Below, in pieces: positions 8,456 through 15,840 of a stretch of DNA of 64,000 nt. Under the pieces are notes generated by a model, which saw only the letters and a list, made by a program, of their open reading frames with translations, made no database searches and had not been told where the DNA came from. Numbering within the stretch: the stretch's first letter is position 1; each line of letters opens with the position of its first letter. Source of the DNA: an uncultured Bryobacterales bacterium (GTDB lineage: Bacteria; Acidobacteriota; Terriglobia; Bryobacterales; UBA6623); NCBI GenBank assembly GCA_958295955.1, contig OY282420.1:1936435-2000434 (forward strand), in the 5' to 3' direction. Position numbers and translations under genes: made by a program.

Positions 8456-9799
8456 ATGCGCAACCGCGGCATCATGCGCATCGCCGGCGCTTTTCTGCTA
8501 TTGACGGTTGCTCTCTCGGCCGCGGACCGTCCGCCCAACATCCTGCTGATCACTGCCGACAACCTGGGCTACGGCGACCTCGGCTGCTACGGCAACAGAG
8601 AAAATCTGACGCCCAACATCGACCGTCTCGCCGCTCAAGGGGTTCGCCTCACTGACTTCTACACGGCCGGAGCGACCTGCACGGTTTCCCGCGCCGCTCT
8701 GCTCACGGGGCGCTATCCGCAGCGCATCGGTCTGAACCACCAGCTCAGCGTCGAAGAAAACCGCCGCGGCATCGGCCTGCCCCACCGCGAAAAGCTCATC
8801 CCCCAATACCTCAAGCCGCTGGGATACGCCACCGCCTGCTTCGGGAAATGGAACATCGGCTTCGCCCCCGGCAGCCGTCCCACCGAACGCGGCTTCGACG
8901 AATTCCTGGGAATCCGCAGCGGCAACGCCGACTACTACACCCACGTTTACGACGGCGAGCACGACCTTTACCGGGGCGTCGAGCCGGCCTACGTTTCGGG
9001 CTATTCGACCGACCTGTTCGCCGCAGCCGCTTGCGAGTTCATGCGCCGCCGGCAAGGCGGGCCGTTCTTCGTCTATCTCCCGTTCAGCGCCGTGCATTAC
9101 CCGAAAGCCAGAAACAAGCGTCCCGGCGAACCCAATATCTGGCAGGCGCCGCCGCGGTTTTTCTTCCAATACGGCTATCTACCGGACACGACGGACCCCA
9201 AGGAGCGCTACCGCGCCGCGGTCACGGCTCTCGATGCCGGCGTCGGGCGCGTCCTGGAGCAGTTGGACGCCCTCGATCTCGCCTCCGAAACGCTCGTCTT
9301 CTTCTACTCGGACAACGGCGCCTTCATGAGCCCAGGGAGCGGTCTCGAAGTCGCCTCCAACGCGCCCCTGCGCGGCGGCGGCAACACTTTATGGGAAGGC
9401 GGCATCCGCGTCGCGGCCATCGCCCGCCGGCCGGGGCGGATACCCGCGGGTTCGGTCGTCGGCGAGCCGCTGATCAGCCTCGACATCCTGCCGACGCTGC
9501 CGGCGGCCGCCGGAGCGCGCATCCCCTCCGCCCCGCAACTCGACGGCCGCGACATGAGCCGCGCGCTGGAAGGCCGCAAAAGCCCGTCTCCGCGCGCGAT
9601 GTTCTGGCGTTACCGGGGCGCCGAGGCAGTGCGCAGCGGCCGCTACAAGATACTCCGCGCCGCCGGGGACGAGCCCTTCCGACTCTTCGATCTTGCAACC
9701 GACGCAGCCGAGACGAAAGATCTGGCCGCCGAGAAACCGCAGGTCCTGACCCGCCTGCAAGCGGACTTCGAAAAATGGCTGCGCGATTTCAACAACTGA
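8456..9799 (+). CDS. Secreted sulfatase family protein with a variant CTVSR active-site motif
   Basis: A 447-residue protein starting one nucleotide after the lptE stop; ATG 8474 is an alternative start. After a signal peptide (IAGAFLLLTVALSAA) the type I sulfatase fold begins at NILLITADNLGYGDLGCYG, where the Asp pair binds the metal. The catalytic motif near residue 75 reads CTVSRAALLTGR. Type I sulfatases normally have C/S-x-P-S-R, the cysteine being oxidised to formylglycine; here Val (GTT) replaces Pro. Further landmarks are GKWNIGF, HYPKARNK, YSDNGA and LDILPTL. The family hydrolyses sulfate esters, often of polysaccharides. With the Pro missing, maturation may be impaired or the target may be a phospho- or phosphonate ester. 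Confidence 0.88.
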   Translation: MRNRGIMRIAGAFLLLTVALSAADRPPNILLITADNLGYGDLGCYGNRENLTPNIDRLAAQGVRLTDFYTAGATCTVSRAALLTGRYPQRIGLNHQLSVEENRRGIGLPHREKLIPQYLKPLGYATACFGKWNIGFAPGSRPTERGFDEFLGIRSGNADYYTHVYDGEHDLYRGVEPAYVSGYSTDLFAAAACEFMRRRQGGPFFVYLPFSAVHYPKARNKRPGEPNIWQAPPRFFFQYGYLPDTTDPKERYRAAVTALDAGVGRVLEQLDALDLASETLVFFYSDNGAFMSPGSGLEVASNAPLRGGGNTLWEGGIRVAAIARRPGRIPAGSVVGEPLISLDILPTLPAAAGARIPSAPQLDGRDMSRALEGRKSPSPRAMFWRYRGAEAVRSGRYKILRAAGDEPFRLFDLATDAAETKDLAAEKPQVLTRLQADFEKWLRDFNN

Positions 9800-9815
9800 C
9801 CGCGGCGCCTGTCTT

Positions 9816-9836
9816 GCTAGCCGCTATCCACTGCCA
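9816..9836 (+). repeat. Degenerate 7-bp tandem repeat at the sulfatase/DUF3604 junction
   Basis: Three successive heptamers: GCTAGCC, GCTATCC, ACTGCCA. The central unit matches the RCTATCC unit found at 63345-63372 and, reverse-complemented, at 40304-40324. It lies in the 37-bp gap between two convergent genes. Confidence 0.4.
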
Positions 9837-12446
9837 TCACCTACGCTCTTCGCCCCCCAGCCAAATGGGGGACGACCAAGCGCGGGCGCCGTCGAGTTGA
9901 TCGGCGCGCACATAGTAGTAGTCGCCCGCTTGCGCCTCGTCCCGGTCGACGTATTCGAGCTCGTATTCCAGCGGCTGATCGTCGGCGATCAGTTGGAAGC
10001 CGACCGCGTCTCGATCTTTTCCACTTGAAGCGTCCACGGAGGCATAACCGCCGCGCAAGCGGTTCAGCGTGAATTCCAGAGTTTGGGCCGGGAGTTTCCG
10101 CGTCGGTCTTACGGGCGTGGGCGACTTGCCCCACTCTTGCGACGATTCAAGCTCGATCGTGATCGTGGTCGACGGGGACGCGCCCTCGAGCTCGAGCAGG
10201 AGGTTGTCCGCCCGCCCGCGGGTGCCGGTCGAGAATTCGATTTTGCCGGCGCCGCTCGGATCGATTTTCGCCCATTCCTTGTGGCGGTTGTCGAACATTG
10301 GGCGTATGCCCGCGAGTTCGGCGCCGCTGACGGTCAGGGTTCCGCTCCACGTGCGGTAGCCGCGGGGATTGTCGCGAAAGTGTGGTTGGGAAGCGGATTC
10401 GAAACCGACCAGCAGCCGGGTTTTGCCGCCGAGATCGGCCGGCGCGGCGCGTTTGGTGTAAACCGTCCGCCCATTCTTGACGACGTGCAGGGCGGTAATG
10501 GGCGCCGTACCGATAGCGCGCGCCCGCAGGCGGCGGTCGCGGGTAAACGGCGCGCGCGCGCCCATGCCCACTCCGTTCATTTCAAGGTCGAGGATAATGC
10601 GCTGCGCGCCGGTGACCGCGTAGCCGCGGCGTTGCTTCAAGCCTGCGAAGATGGCGTCGGCGGTTTTCTCGCGCGCCAGAACGCCCGCCAATCCGCCGAA
10701 CTGGCTCAGCGACGAAGCCGGCTGGCGGCTCGACGTGGAGCTGTATCCGGGGTGCGCGCGGTGGTCGTCGGACGCCGCCAGAAAGCCGACGCGGTAGCCC
10801 TGGCGGAGATAGTAGTTGCCGAACCACTCGAAGGTGCCGTGCATCGACATGATTTCGATCATGCTCTCCATATCCGGGTCGTTCCGGCGCCAGTCGCCCG
10901 CCTGGTGGGCATGCGGGATGATGACCACGTCGTTCGTGTCGTAGCGCTCGCGCAGGCCCTGGTAGAGCTCGCTCAGCGACGGCGCGATCTGAGCGCCGAC
11001 CCGCTCGCGGCGTTGGGGCGTGCGGAAAAAAACGTTGTGATGGCCGCCCCACTGGCGGCGGACGGTCCATTCGTACCCCAGAAAGGCGATGAACTTGCCC
11101 GGCTCGGAATAATGGACGACGGCGCGGCGCATGGCTTCCCACTCGGCGTCGGTGAGCCAGATGTCGTGCTCGGAGAGTCCCGAGAAATCGAGTCGGGCGT
11201 CGTCGCGGGCGAAGGCGTAGGAGCGGTCGAGGGAACCCTGTCCCTCGGCCATGCCGGTGTGGGTATGCGTCTCGCCCCAGTAGAGGCGGTAAGCGGGGTT
11301 TTTACGCACCCAGACAGGGTTGCTGAGCGCTTCGATCTTGCCGTCGGCGGCGGCGATCTTGAAACGGTAAATCCCCTCTTCTGCGAGCTCGATGTCTTCG
11401 ATGAGTCGAATGGCCGGGCCGCCGGCGTCGAAGCTGCGGAAATGCTTGCCGTTGAGCGTGATCTCGGCGGCGGGCATGCGGCCGGAGGCGCGGTTGTAAA
11501 CGAAGTCTTCCCAGCGGATGGAAAGGTCGAAAGGCTCGCCCGGCTCGACGATCGACGGAACGACCGCGCTGACGCCCTCGGCTTCGCCGCCGGCGATTGC
11601 GTAGGACGGCCATTCGGGCGTCAGGAAGCGGCCGCCGCCGTCGTGGTCGATGTAGATCGGCAGCATGGCCTGATCGGTGGCGAACGTCTGTTGCCGCCGG
11701 CCTTCGCCGCCGCCCGAACGGTCGCCGTAAACGATGGTCACGGTGTCGCCGGCGCGCAGCGTCCCCTGCTCCACAAGGAAGGTCGGCATGGGCGCCGGAG
11801 CGCGGAACCCGCCGTGCATGCCGACGAGCGGCACGGTGGTCTTGCCGAGCTTGACGGCGGGGTTGGAGGCCGACGCGGAGAGGTAGTTGTCCCCCGCGGG
11901 ATCGTCGAATTGCAGACGCCCGCCGTCGGCCTGGAGTTGGCGGGCGACCATGATTCTCGCGCCGGGCTCGAGGGGCTTCTCGCCGACCGTGTAGATCTGC
12001 TCGATGGTCTGATAGGAGCCGACTCGAATCGTATCGGCGGTCTTGAGCACGGCCTTGCCCAAGGCGCGGGGTTGCTCGTCCTTGACGGTGAACTCGTAGA
12101 TGTAATTGTCGAGAGAGCGCATGGCGGCGGCCGTCGGCGGCTCGCCGCCGCGCTTCGAGTCGCCCAAGACGCGCGCGGCGGAGGCGACCGCGAGCGTGGC
12201 GTTGACCGGGACCGGGCCGCCCGTCAGCGAGTAGGCGTTGATCCACTGCCAAAGTGTGTCGAGCCGCAATTCGATGTTGGCCGCGGAAGTGGGGTTCGCG
12301 CGCGCATCCTGCTTCAGAGCATCCACGGCTGCGCGCAGGCCGGGCGCGAGATAGTCGTCACGGTTCCCCCGTTGAGCGGTTCCTTGCGAAATCCATAAGG
12401 CGGCGCCGGCCGCCGCGGCGAGTGCTGCGAGATACAAACGTTTCAT
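9837..12446 (-). CDS. DUF3604 domain-containing secreted protein, PHP-like metal hydrolase fold
   Basis: An 869-residue protein with a signal peptide (MKRLYLAALAAAAGAALWIS). The central DUF3604 region starts near residue 385 with YRLYWGETHTHTGMAEGQGS and continues with FSGLSEHDIWLTDAEWEAM, YEWT, GHHNVFFR, IPHAHQAGDW and AASDDHRAHPGYSS. The spaced HxH, EHD, HxH and DDH motifs look like the metal ligands of a PHP/amidohydrolase-type barrel, so a metal-dependent hydrolase is plausible, but no substrate is known for the family. Beta-rich domains flank the core. It is transcribed divergently from the VWFA gene, 66 bp apart, with a possible -10 (TACAAT, minus strand 12466-12461). Confidence 0.85.
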   Translation of the reverse strand: MKRLYLAALAAAAGAALWISQGTAQRGNRDDYLAPGLRAAVDALKQDARANPTSAANIELRLDTLWQWINAYSLTGGPVPVNATLAVASAARVLGDSKRGGEPPTAAAMRSLDNYIYEFTVKDEQPRALGKAVLKTADTIRVGSYQTIEQIYTVGEKPLEPGARIMVARQLQADGGRLQFDDPAGDNYLSASASNPAVKLGKTTVPLVGMHGGFRAPAPMPTFLVEQGTLRAGDTVTIVYGDRSGGGEGRRQQTFATDQAMLPIYIDHDGGGRFLTPEWPSYAIAGGEAEGVSAVVPSIVEPGEPFDLSIRWEDFVYNRASGRMPAAEITLNGKHFRSFDAGGPAIRLIEDIELAEEGIYRFKIAAADGKIEALSNPVWVRKNPAYRLYWGETHTHTGMAEGQGSLDRSYAFARDDARLDFSGLSEHDIWLTDAEWEAMRRAVVHYSEPGKFIAFLGYEWTVRRQWGGHHNVFFRTPQRRERVGAQIAPSLSELYQGLRERYDTNDVVIIPHAHQAGDWRRNDPDMESMIEIMSMHGTFEWFGNYYLRQGYRVGFLAASDDHRAHPGYSSTSSRQPASSLSQFGGLAGVLAREKTADAIFAGLKQRRGYAVTGAQRIILDLEMNGVGMGARAPFTRDRRLRARAIGTAPITALHVVKNGRTVYTKRAAPADLGGKTRLLVGFESASQPHFRDNPRGYRTWSGTLTVSGAELAGIRPMFDNRHKEWAKIDPSGAGKIEFSTGTRGRADNLLLELEGASPSTTITIELESSQEWGKSPTPVRPTRKLPAQTLEFTLNRLRGGYASVDASSGKDRDAVGFQLIADDQPLEYELEYVDRDEAQAGDYYYVRADQLDGARAWSSPIWLGGEERR

Positions 12447-12474
12447 CGGGAGTTGGAATTATTGTATCCGCATA

Positions 12475-12503
12475 TTGACGCGGCGGAGCGCCGATGGGAT
12501 ACT
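12475..12503 (+). promoter_or_regulatory. Promoter of the VWFA gene with almost no leader
   Basis: TTGACG (12475-12480), a 17-bp spacer and GATACT (12498-12503). The expected start of transcription (about 12510) is only about 3 nt before the ATG at 12513, so the mRNA would be leaderless or nearly so. Confidence 0.55.
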
Positions 12504-12512
12504 TCAAGTGCC

Positions 12513-13601
12513 ATGTACGCGCGAATCGCAGCGGGGCTCTTGCTGGCGGCGGCGGCAGTCGGGCAGACACCGGGCGGCGGACAGGCGCCCGACCCGGTGG
12601 AAGAAGACCCCGGCTTGATCATCTCAGTCGAATCGAAGCTCGTGGTCGTGCCCTTGCACGTGTACCGCAAAAACAATTCCGTCGGCGGGCTCGACGCCGA
12701 CGCTTTCGAATTGCTCGAAGACGGCGTGGCGCAAAACATCGCCTTCGTCGAAGGCCCTGCCGGTCCGGGCGAAGACCCCAACAAAGGCCGCACGGTGCCC
12801 ACCGAGATCATCTTGCTGATCGACGTCAGCCACAGCGTGATAAAACCCGGATTGCTCGACATCCGCACGATCCGCAGCGCCATGCTCGACGGACTGCGGG
12901 AAGACGTCTCGATTTCGCTCTATGGCTTCGCCTGCAACCTGAAACGCTTCAGCGGACCGACGCGCGACCCCGCCAAGCTGCAAGCGGCGCTCGAAGCTGC
13001 TTACGCCGCCGAGGCGGGCTGCAGCCGCGTTTACGAGGCGATCATGCAAACGGTGCGCGACGCAGCCAACCGCGGCGGCAACGTATCGCGCATGATGGTT
13101 GTTTTCTCCGACGGATTCAGCACCACAGACCTCAGTACGGACTTGGTCGTGCAATCGGCGAACGCCTTCGGCATCCCGCTCTATCCCGTGATATTGGGCC
13201 ACGAGCAAATTGTCGACAGGGCGTATCGCGGGGGGTCGGGGCATCGCGCGCCGGCAAACCCGAATGCGGGCGGCCCGTGGCAATTGCGCACGCCGACGAG
13301 GAACAATCCGAATGCGGGCAACCAGAGGCAGGCGCGGGCCCGCGAGCAGGAATCCCGCCAAAAAGAATTCGCCGATATCGGCCTGCAAACCGGCGGGCGC
13401 AGCTACGACCTGAGCGTCATCAACAACATGGTCATCCGCCGAATCCTGAAGTCGCTCGCTACGCTGGCGCAGACCGAGTACGTTGTCGGCTATTACCCGA
13501 GCAGCGTGGACGAACCGCTCACTGCGCATACGGTGGAAGTCCGGCTGAAAAACCAGAAGGTCGGCAAGCTGTACGGCGGCCGGCGGCTGATCGTTCACTG
13601 A
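12513..13601 (+). CDS. VWFA-related acidobacterial protein (TIGR03436-like), secreted
   Basis: A 362-residue protein with a signal peptide (MYARIAAGLLLAAAAVGQTP). A conserved N-terminal segment (SVESKLVVVPLHVYRKN, DADAFELLEDGVAQNI) precedes a von Willebrand A domain with the MIDAS sequence LIDVSHS near residues 108-114 and a second ligand region at VFSDGFSTTDL. This is the arrangement of the VWFA-related domain family that is expanded in Acidobacteria. VWA domains bind protein partners through a divalent metal; the partner is unknown. ATG 12513 is preferred to the in-frame ATG at 12453 because it opens directly with the signal peptide and lies just after a good promoter. Confidence 0.88.
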   Translation: MYARIAAGLLLAAAAVGQTPGGGQAPDPVEEDPGLIISVESKLVVVPLHVYRKNNSVGGLDADAFELLEDGVAQNIAFVEGPAGPGEDPNKGRTVPTEIILLIDVSHSVIKPGLLDIRTIRSAMLDGLREDVSISLYGFACNLKRFSGPTRDPAKLQAALEAAYAAEAGCSRVYEAIMQTVRDAANRGGNVSRMMVVFSDGFSTTDLSTDLVVQSANAFGIPLYPVILGHEQIVDRAYRGGSGHRAPANPNAGGPWQLRTPTRNNPNAGNQRQARAREQESRQKEFADIGLQTGGRSYDLSVINNMVIRRILKSLATLAQTEYVVGYYPSSVDEPLTAHTVEVRLKNQKVGKLYGGRRLIVH

Positions 13602-13628
13602 CGCCGCGCGCAAGCGCGCCTGGACCGT

Positions 13629-13634
13629 TATACT
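13629..13634 (+). promoter_or_regulatory. -10-like hexamer 10 nt before the DUF1080 gene
   Basis: TATACT with 10 nt to the ATG at 13645. No convincing -35 is seen at the expected distance. Listed because the same close spacing recurs at several genes. Confidence 0.35.
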
Positions 13635-13644
13635 CGCACTAGAG

Positions 13645-14496
13645 ATGCGCTCGCTGTGCTTTTTCTTTGCCGTTCTATTGGCCGCGCCGGCGTCCGCCGC
13701 GCAGGCGCCGGACAAGGAAGAGTGGATCCAGCTCTTTAACGGCAAGAATCTCGACGGCTGGATTCCCAAAGTCAGGGGCTACGCGGCAGGAGACAACTTC
13801 GGCGATACTTTCCGTGTCCGCAACGGCGCCATACAGACCGGCTACGAGGCTTACGACGGGCCTTTCAACGAGCGCTTCGGGCATATTTTCTACGAGAAGC
13901 CCTTCTCCTACTACATCCTCGCGGTCGAGTACCGCTTCATCGGCGAGCAGGCGCAGGACGGCCCGCGCTGGGCGGTGCGCAACAGCGGCGTTATGCTGCA
14001 TTCGCCGCCGCCCGCAAGCATGGGCAAAGACCAGAACTTTCCGATTTCGATCGAGGTGCAGTTGCTGGGCGGAATGGGGGAAGGCGAGCGGACGACGGCG
14101 AACTTGTGTACGCCCGGCACGCACGTCGTGTTCGCCGGCCGGCTCGAAACCCGGCATTGCACGAAGTCGCAATCGAAAACCTATCACGGCGAGCAATGGG
14201 TGCGGGCCGAGGTGATGGTGCTGGGCAGCGCGGTCATCCGCCACATGCTGGAAGGCGAGACGGTTCTCGAATACGAGCTGCCGCAGATCGGCGGCGGCAA
14301 TGTAGAGGGGCATGACCCGGGGGCCGTGCGGAACGGCGAGTTGCTCGACGGCGGATACATCTCGCTGCAGAGCGAGAGCCACCCGGTGGAGTTCCGTAAA
14401 GTCGAGTTGTTGAACCTGGCCGGCTGCATGGACCCCGCCGCGGCGAACTACAAGAGCTATTACGTGAAGTCGACTCCCGCGGCCTGCCGCTACTGA
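13645..14496 (+). CDS. DUF1080 (3-keto-disaccharide hydrolase-type) secreted protein
   Basis: A 283-residue protein with a signal peptide (LCFFFAVLLAAPASAAQ). It contains the DUF1080 landmarks EWIQLFNGKNLDGWIPK (about residues 28-44), FRVRNGAI, AVEYRF, NSGVMLHSPP, HVVFAGRLET and GYISLQSESHPVEFRKVEL. The C-terminal GCMDPAAANYKSYYVKS tail is typical of one branch of the family. Some members hydrolyse 3-keto-glucosides; the fold is a concanavalin-like beta sandwich. It stands alone between the VWFA gene and a convergent TolB-like gene, with no obvious sugar operon. Confidence 0.88.
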   Translation: MRSLCFFFAVLLAAPASAAQAPDKEEWIQLFNGKNLDGWIPKVRGYAAGDNFGDTFRVRNGAIQTGYEAYDGPFNERFGHIFYEKPFSYYILAVEYRFIGEQAQDGPRWAVRNSGVMLHSPPPASMGKDQNFPISIEVQLLGGMGEGERTTANLCTPGTHVVFAGRLETRHCTKSQSKTYHGEQWVRAEVMVLGSAVIRHMLEGETVLEYELPQIGGGNVEGHDPGAVRNGELLDGGYISLQSESHPVEFRKVELLNLAGCMDPAAANYKSYYVKSTPAACRY

Positions 14497-14529
14497 GAAG
14501 GCGCAAGACGGCCGGACCGTCGAAGCGCC

Positions 14530-15573
14530 TCACTGCATCCAGTCGGCAACGAAGATGTTGAACTCGTAGCGCGACTTGGCGTTGCGGTCGGAGCTGAAAA
14601 CCAGTTGCCTGCCGTCGGGAGAAAACTCGGCGAACGAGGTGAAACCGCCGAAATCGGTCACCTGGCGCAGGTTGGAGCCGTCGAGGTCGATCAAAAACAG
14701 GTCGAATTCGCGGCTGCCACAGTTGTTTTTATTCGACGAGAAGACGATGCTCCTGCCGTCGGGCGTGAACTGCGGGGCGAAGCTCGCACAGCCGAAATCG
14801 GTAATCCGCTTCACGCCGCTTCCGTCGGCGTCGGCGATGAAGAGCTCCATTTTCATGGGCGCGGTCAGATTGTCGGCCAGAAGCTCGGCGTAGCGCGCGG
14901 AGGCTTCGCCTTCCGCCGGGTGGTTGGCCCGCCAGACCAGTTTCGCGCCGTCGGGCGAATAGAATGCGCCGCCGTCGTAACCGAACGATGCGGTAAGTTG
15001 CTCCTTGCCCAAGCCGTCGGGGTTCATCGACCACAATTCGAGGTCCCCCGAGGACTTCGAGGTGTACACGATTTTGCCGGTCTTCCAGTTGACGGTGGCT
15101 TCGGCGTCGTAGCCCGCGGCGTCGGTCAGGCGCTGGGGCGCGGCGCCCCGCTCGTCCGTCAAAAAGATGTCGTAGCCGGCGTGGACGGGCCAGACGTAGC
15201 CCTTGCTGCGGTCCGGGCGCGGCGGGCAGGCATCGCCGGCCAAGTGCGTCGAGGCGTAAACGATGCTCTCGTTATCGCCCAGAAAGTAGCCGCAGGTCGT
15301 CACGCCCTTGCCGGTCGAGACGCGGCGCACGTCGGAGCCGTCGGCGTTCATCACGTAAATCTGGTCGCATTCGGCGCCGTTGCGGGTGGATTGGAACACC
15401 AGCTTCCGGCCGTCGGGCGACCAGTAAGCCTCGGCATTCTGTCCGCCGAAAGTCAGTTGGCGGATGTTTTCGAGAAAAGCGCGGCTCTCGGCGGGCGCTT
15501 GGGGAGACTCGGCAGGGCGCCCGCAGGCCGAAAAGCATAGCGCGGCGGCGAGAGGAATGAAAAAAATTCGCAT
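14530..15573 (-). CDS. TolB-like beta-propeller lipoprotein (PD40 repeats)
   Basis: A 347-residue protein starting with a lipoprotein signal (MRIFFIPLAAALCFSACGR; lipidated Cys at residue 17). The mature protein is a series of PD40/WD40-like repeats: YWSPDGRKLVFQS, SIVYAS, FYSPDGAKLVWRA, QFTPDGRSIVFSSNKNN and EFSPDGRQLVFSSDRN. This is the repeat type of TolB and DPP-IV propellers. It lacks the N-terminal TolB domain, so it is probably not the Tol-Pal TolB but a surface or periplasmic propeller with an unknown partner. It is transcribed away from smc across an AT-rich spacer. Confidence 0.85.
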   Translation of the reverse strand: MRIFFIPLAAALCFSACGRPAESPQAPAESRAFLENIRQLTFGGQNAEAYWSPDGRKLVFQSTRNGAECDQIYVMNADGSDVRRVSTGKGVTTCGYFLGDNESIVYASTHLAGDACPPRPDRSKGYVWPVHAGYDIFLTDERGAAPQRLTDAAGYDAEATVNWKTGKIVYTSKSSGDLELWSMNPDGLGKEQLTASFGYDGGAFYSPDGAKLVWRANHPAEGEASARYAELLADNLTAPMKMELFIADADGSGVKRITDFGCASFAPQFTPDGRSIVFSSNKNNCGSREFDLFLIDLDGSNLRQVTDFGGFTSFAEFSPDGRQLVFSSDRNAKSRYEFNIFVADWMQ

Positions 15574-15840
15574 GGGATCCGCTCCGAGATATTATGTTAA
15601 CCGATTGACAAGAAACGACATATATGGATATGGACATCTATATTTAGTATTTTGTTGAGGGTGTGCTACAAAATCTTGTTGCAAAGTTCCACTTGCCTGA
15701 GTTACTCTGACGATGACGCTACGCCTGCGGATGGGGCGCCGATCGCGGTGCAATGCCCGATTGAAAGTCCTTCTCAGCCCAACCCGCGCCCCATCTCCGG
15801 GCGTTTGGCGCATCGCCGGGGTCGTGCGAGGTAAAGCGCG
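15574..15840. promoter_or_regulatory. AT-rich divergent intergenic region between the TolB-like gene and smc
   Basis: About 100 bp at 15585-15690 is much richer in A+T than the rest of the window. A perfect TTGACA is at 15605-15610 on the plus strand, but the facing -10 (ATATGG or TATGGA) is poor. A second candidate pairs TTTAGT (15643-15648) with an extended TGC-TACAAA (15667-15672), spacer 18. Both would read toward smc. No gene was recognised in the gap. Confidence 0.35.

Noticed and set aside
10083-12398. A 771-codon open frame on the plus strand opposite the DUF3604 gene
   Set aside because: Antisense shadow; the minus-strand product has a signal peptide and DUF3604 motifs.
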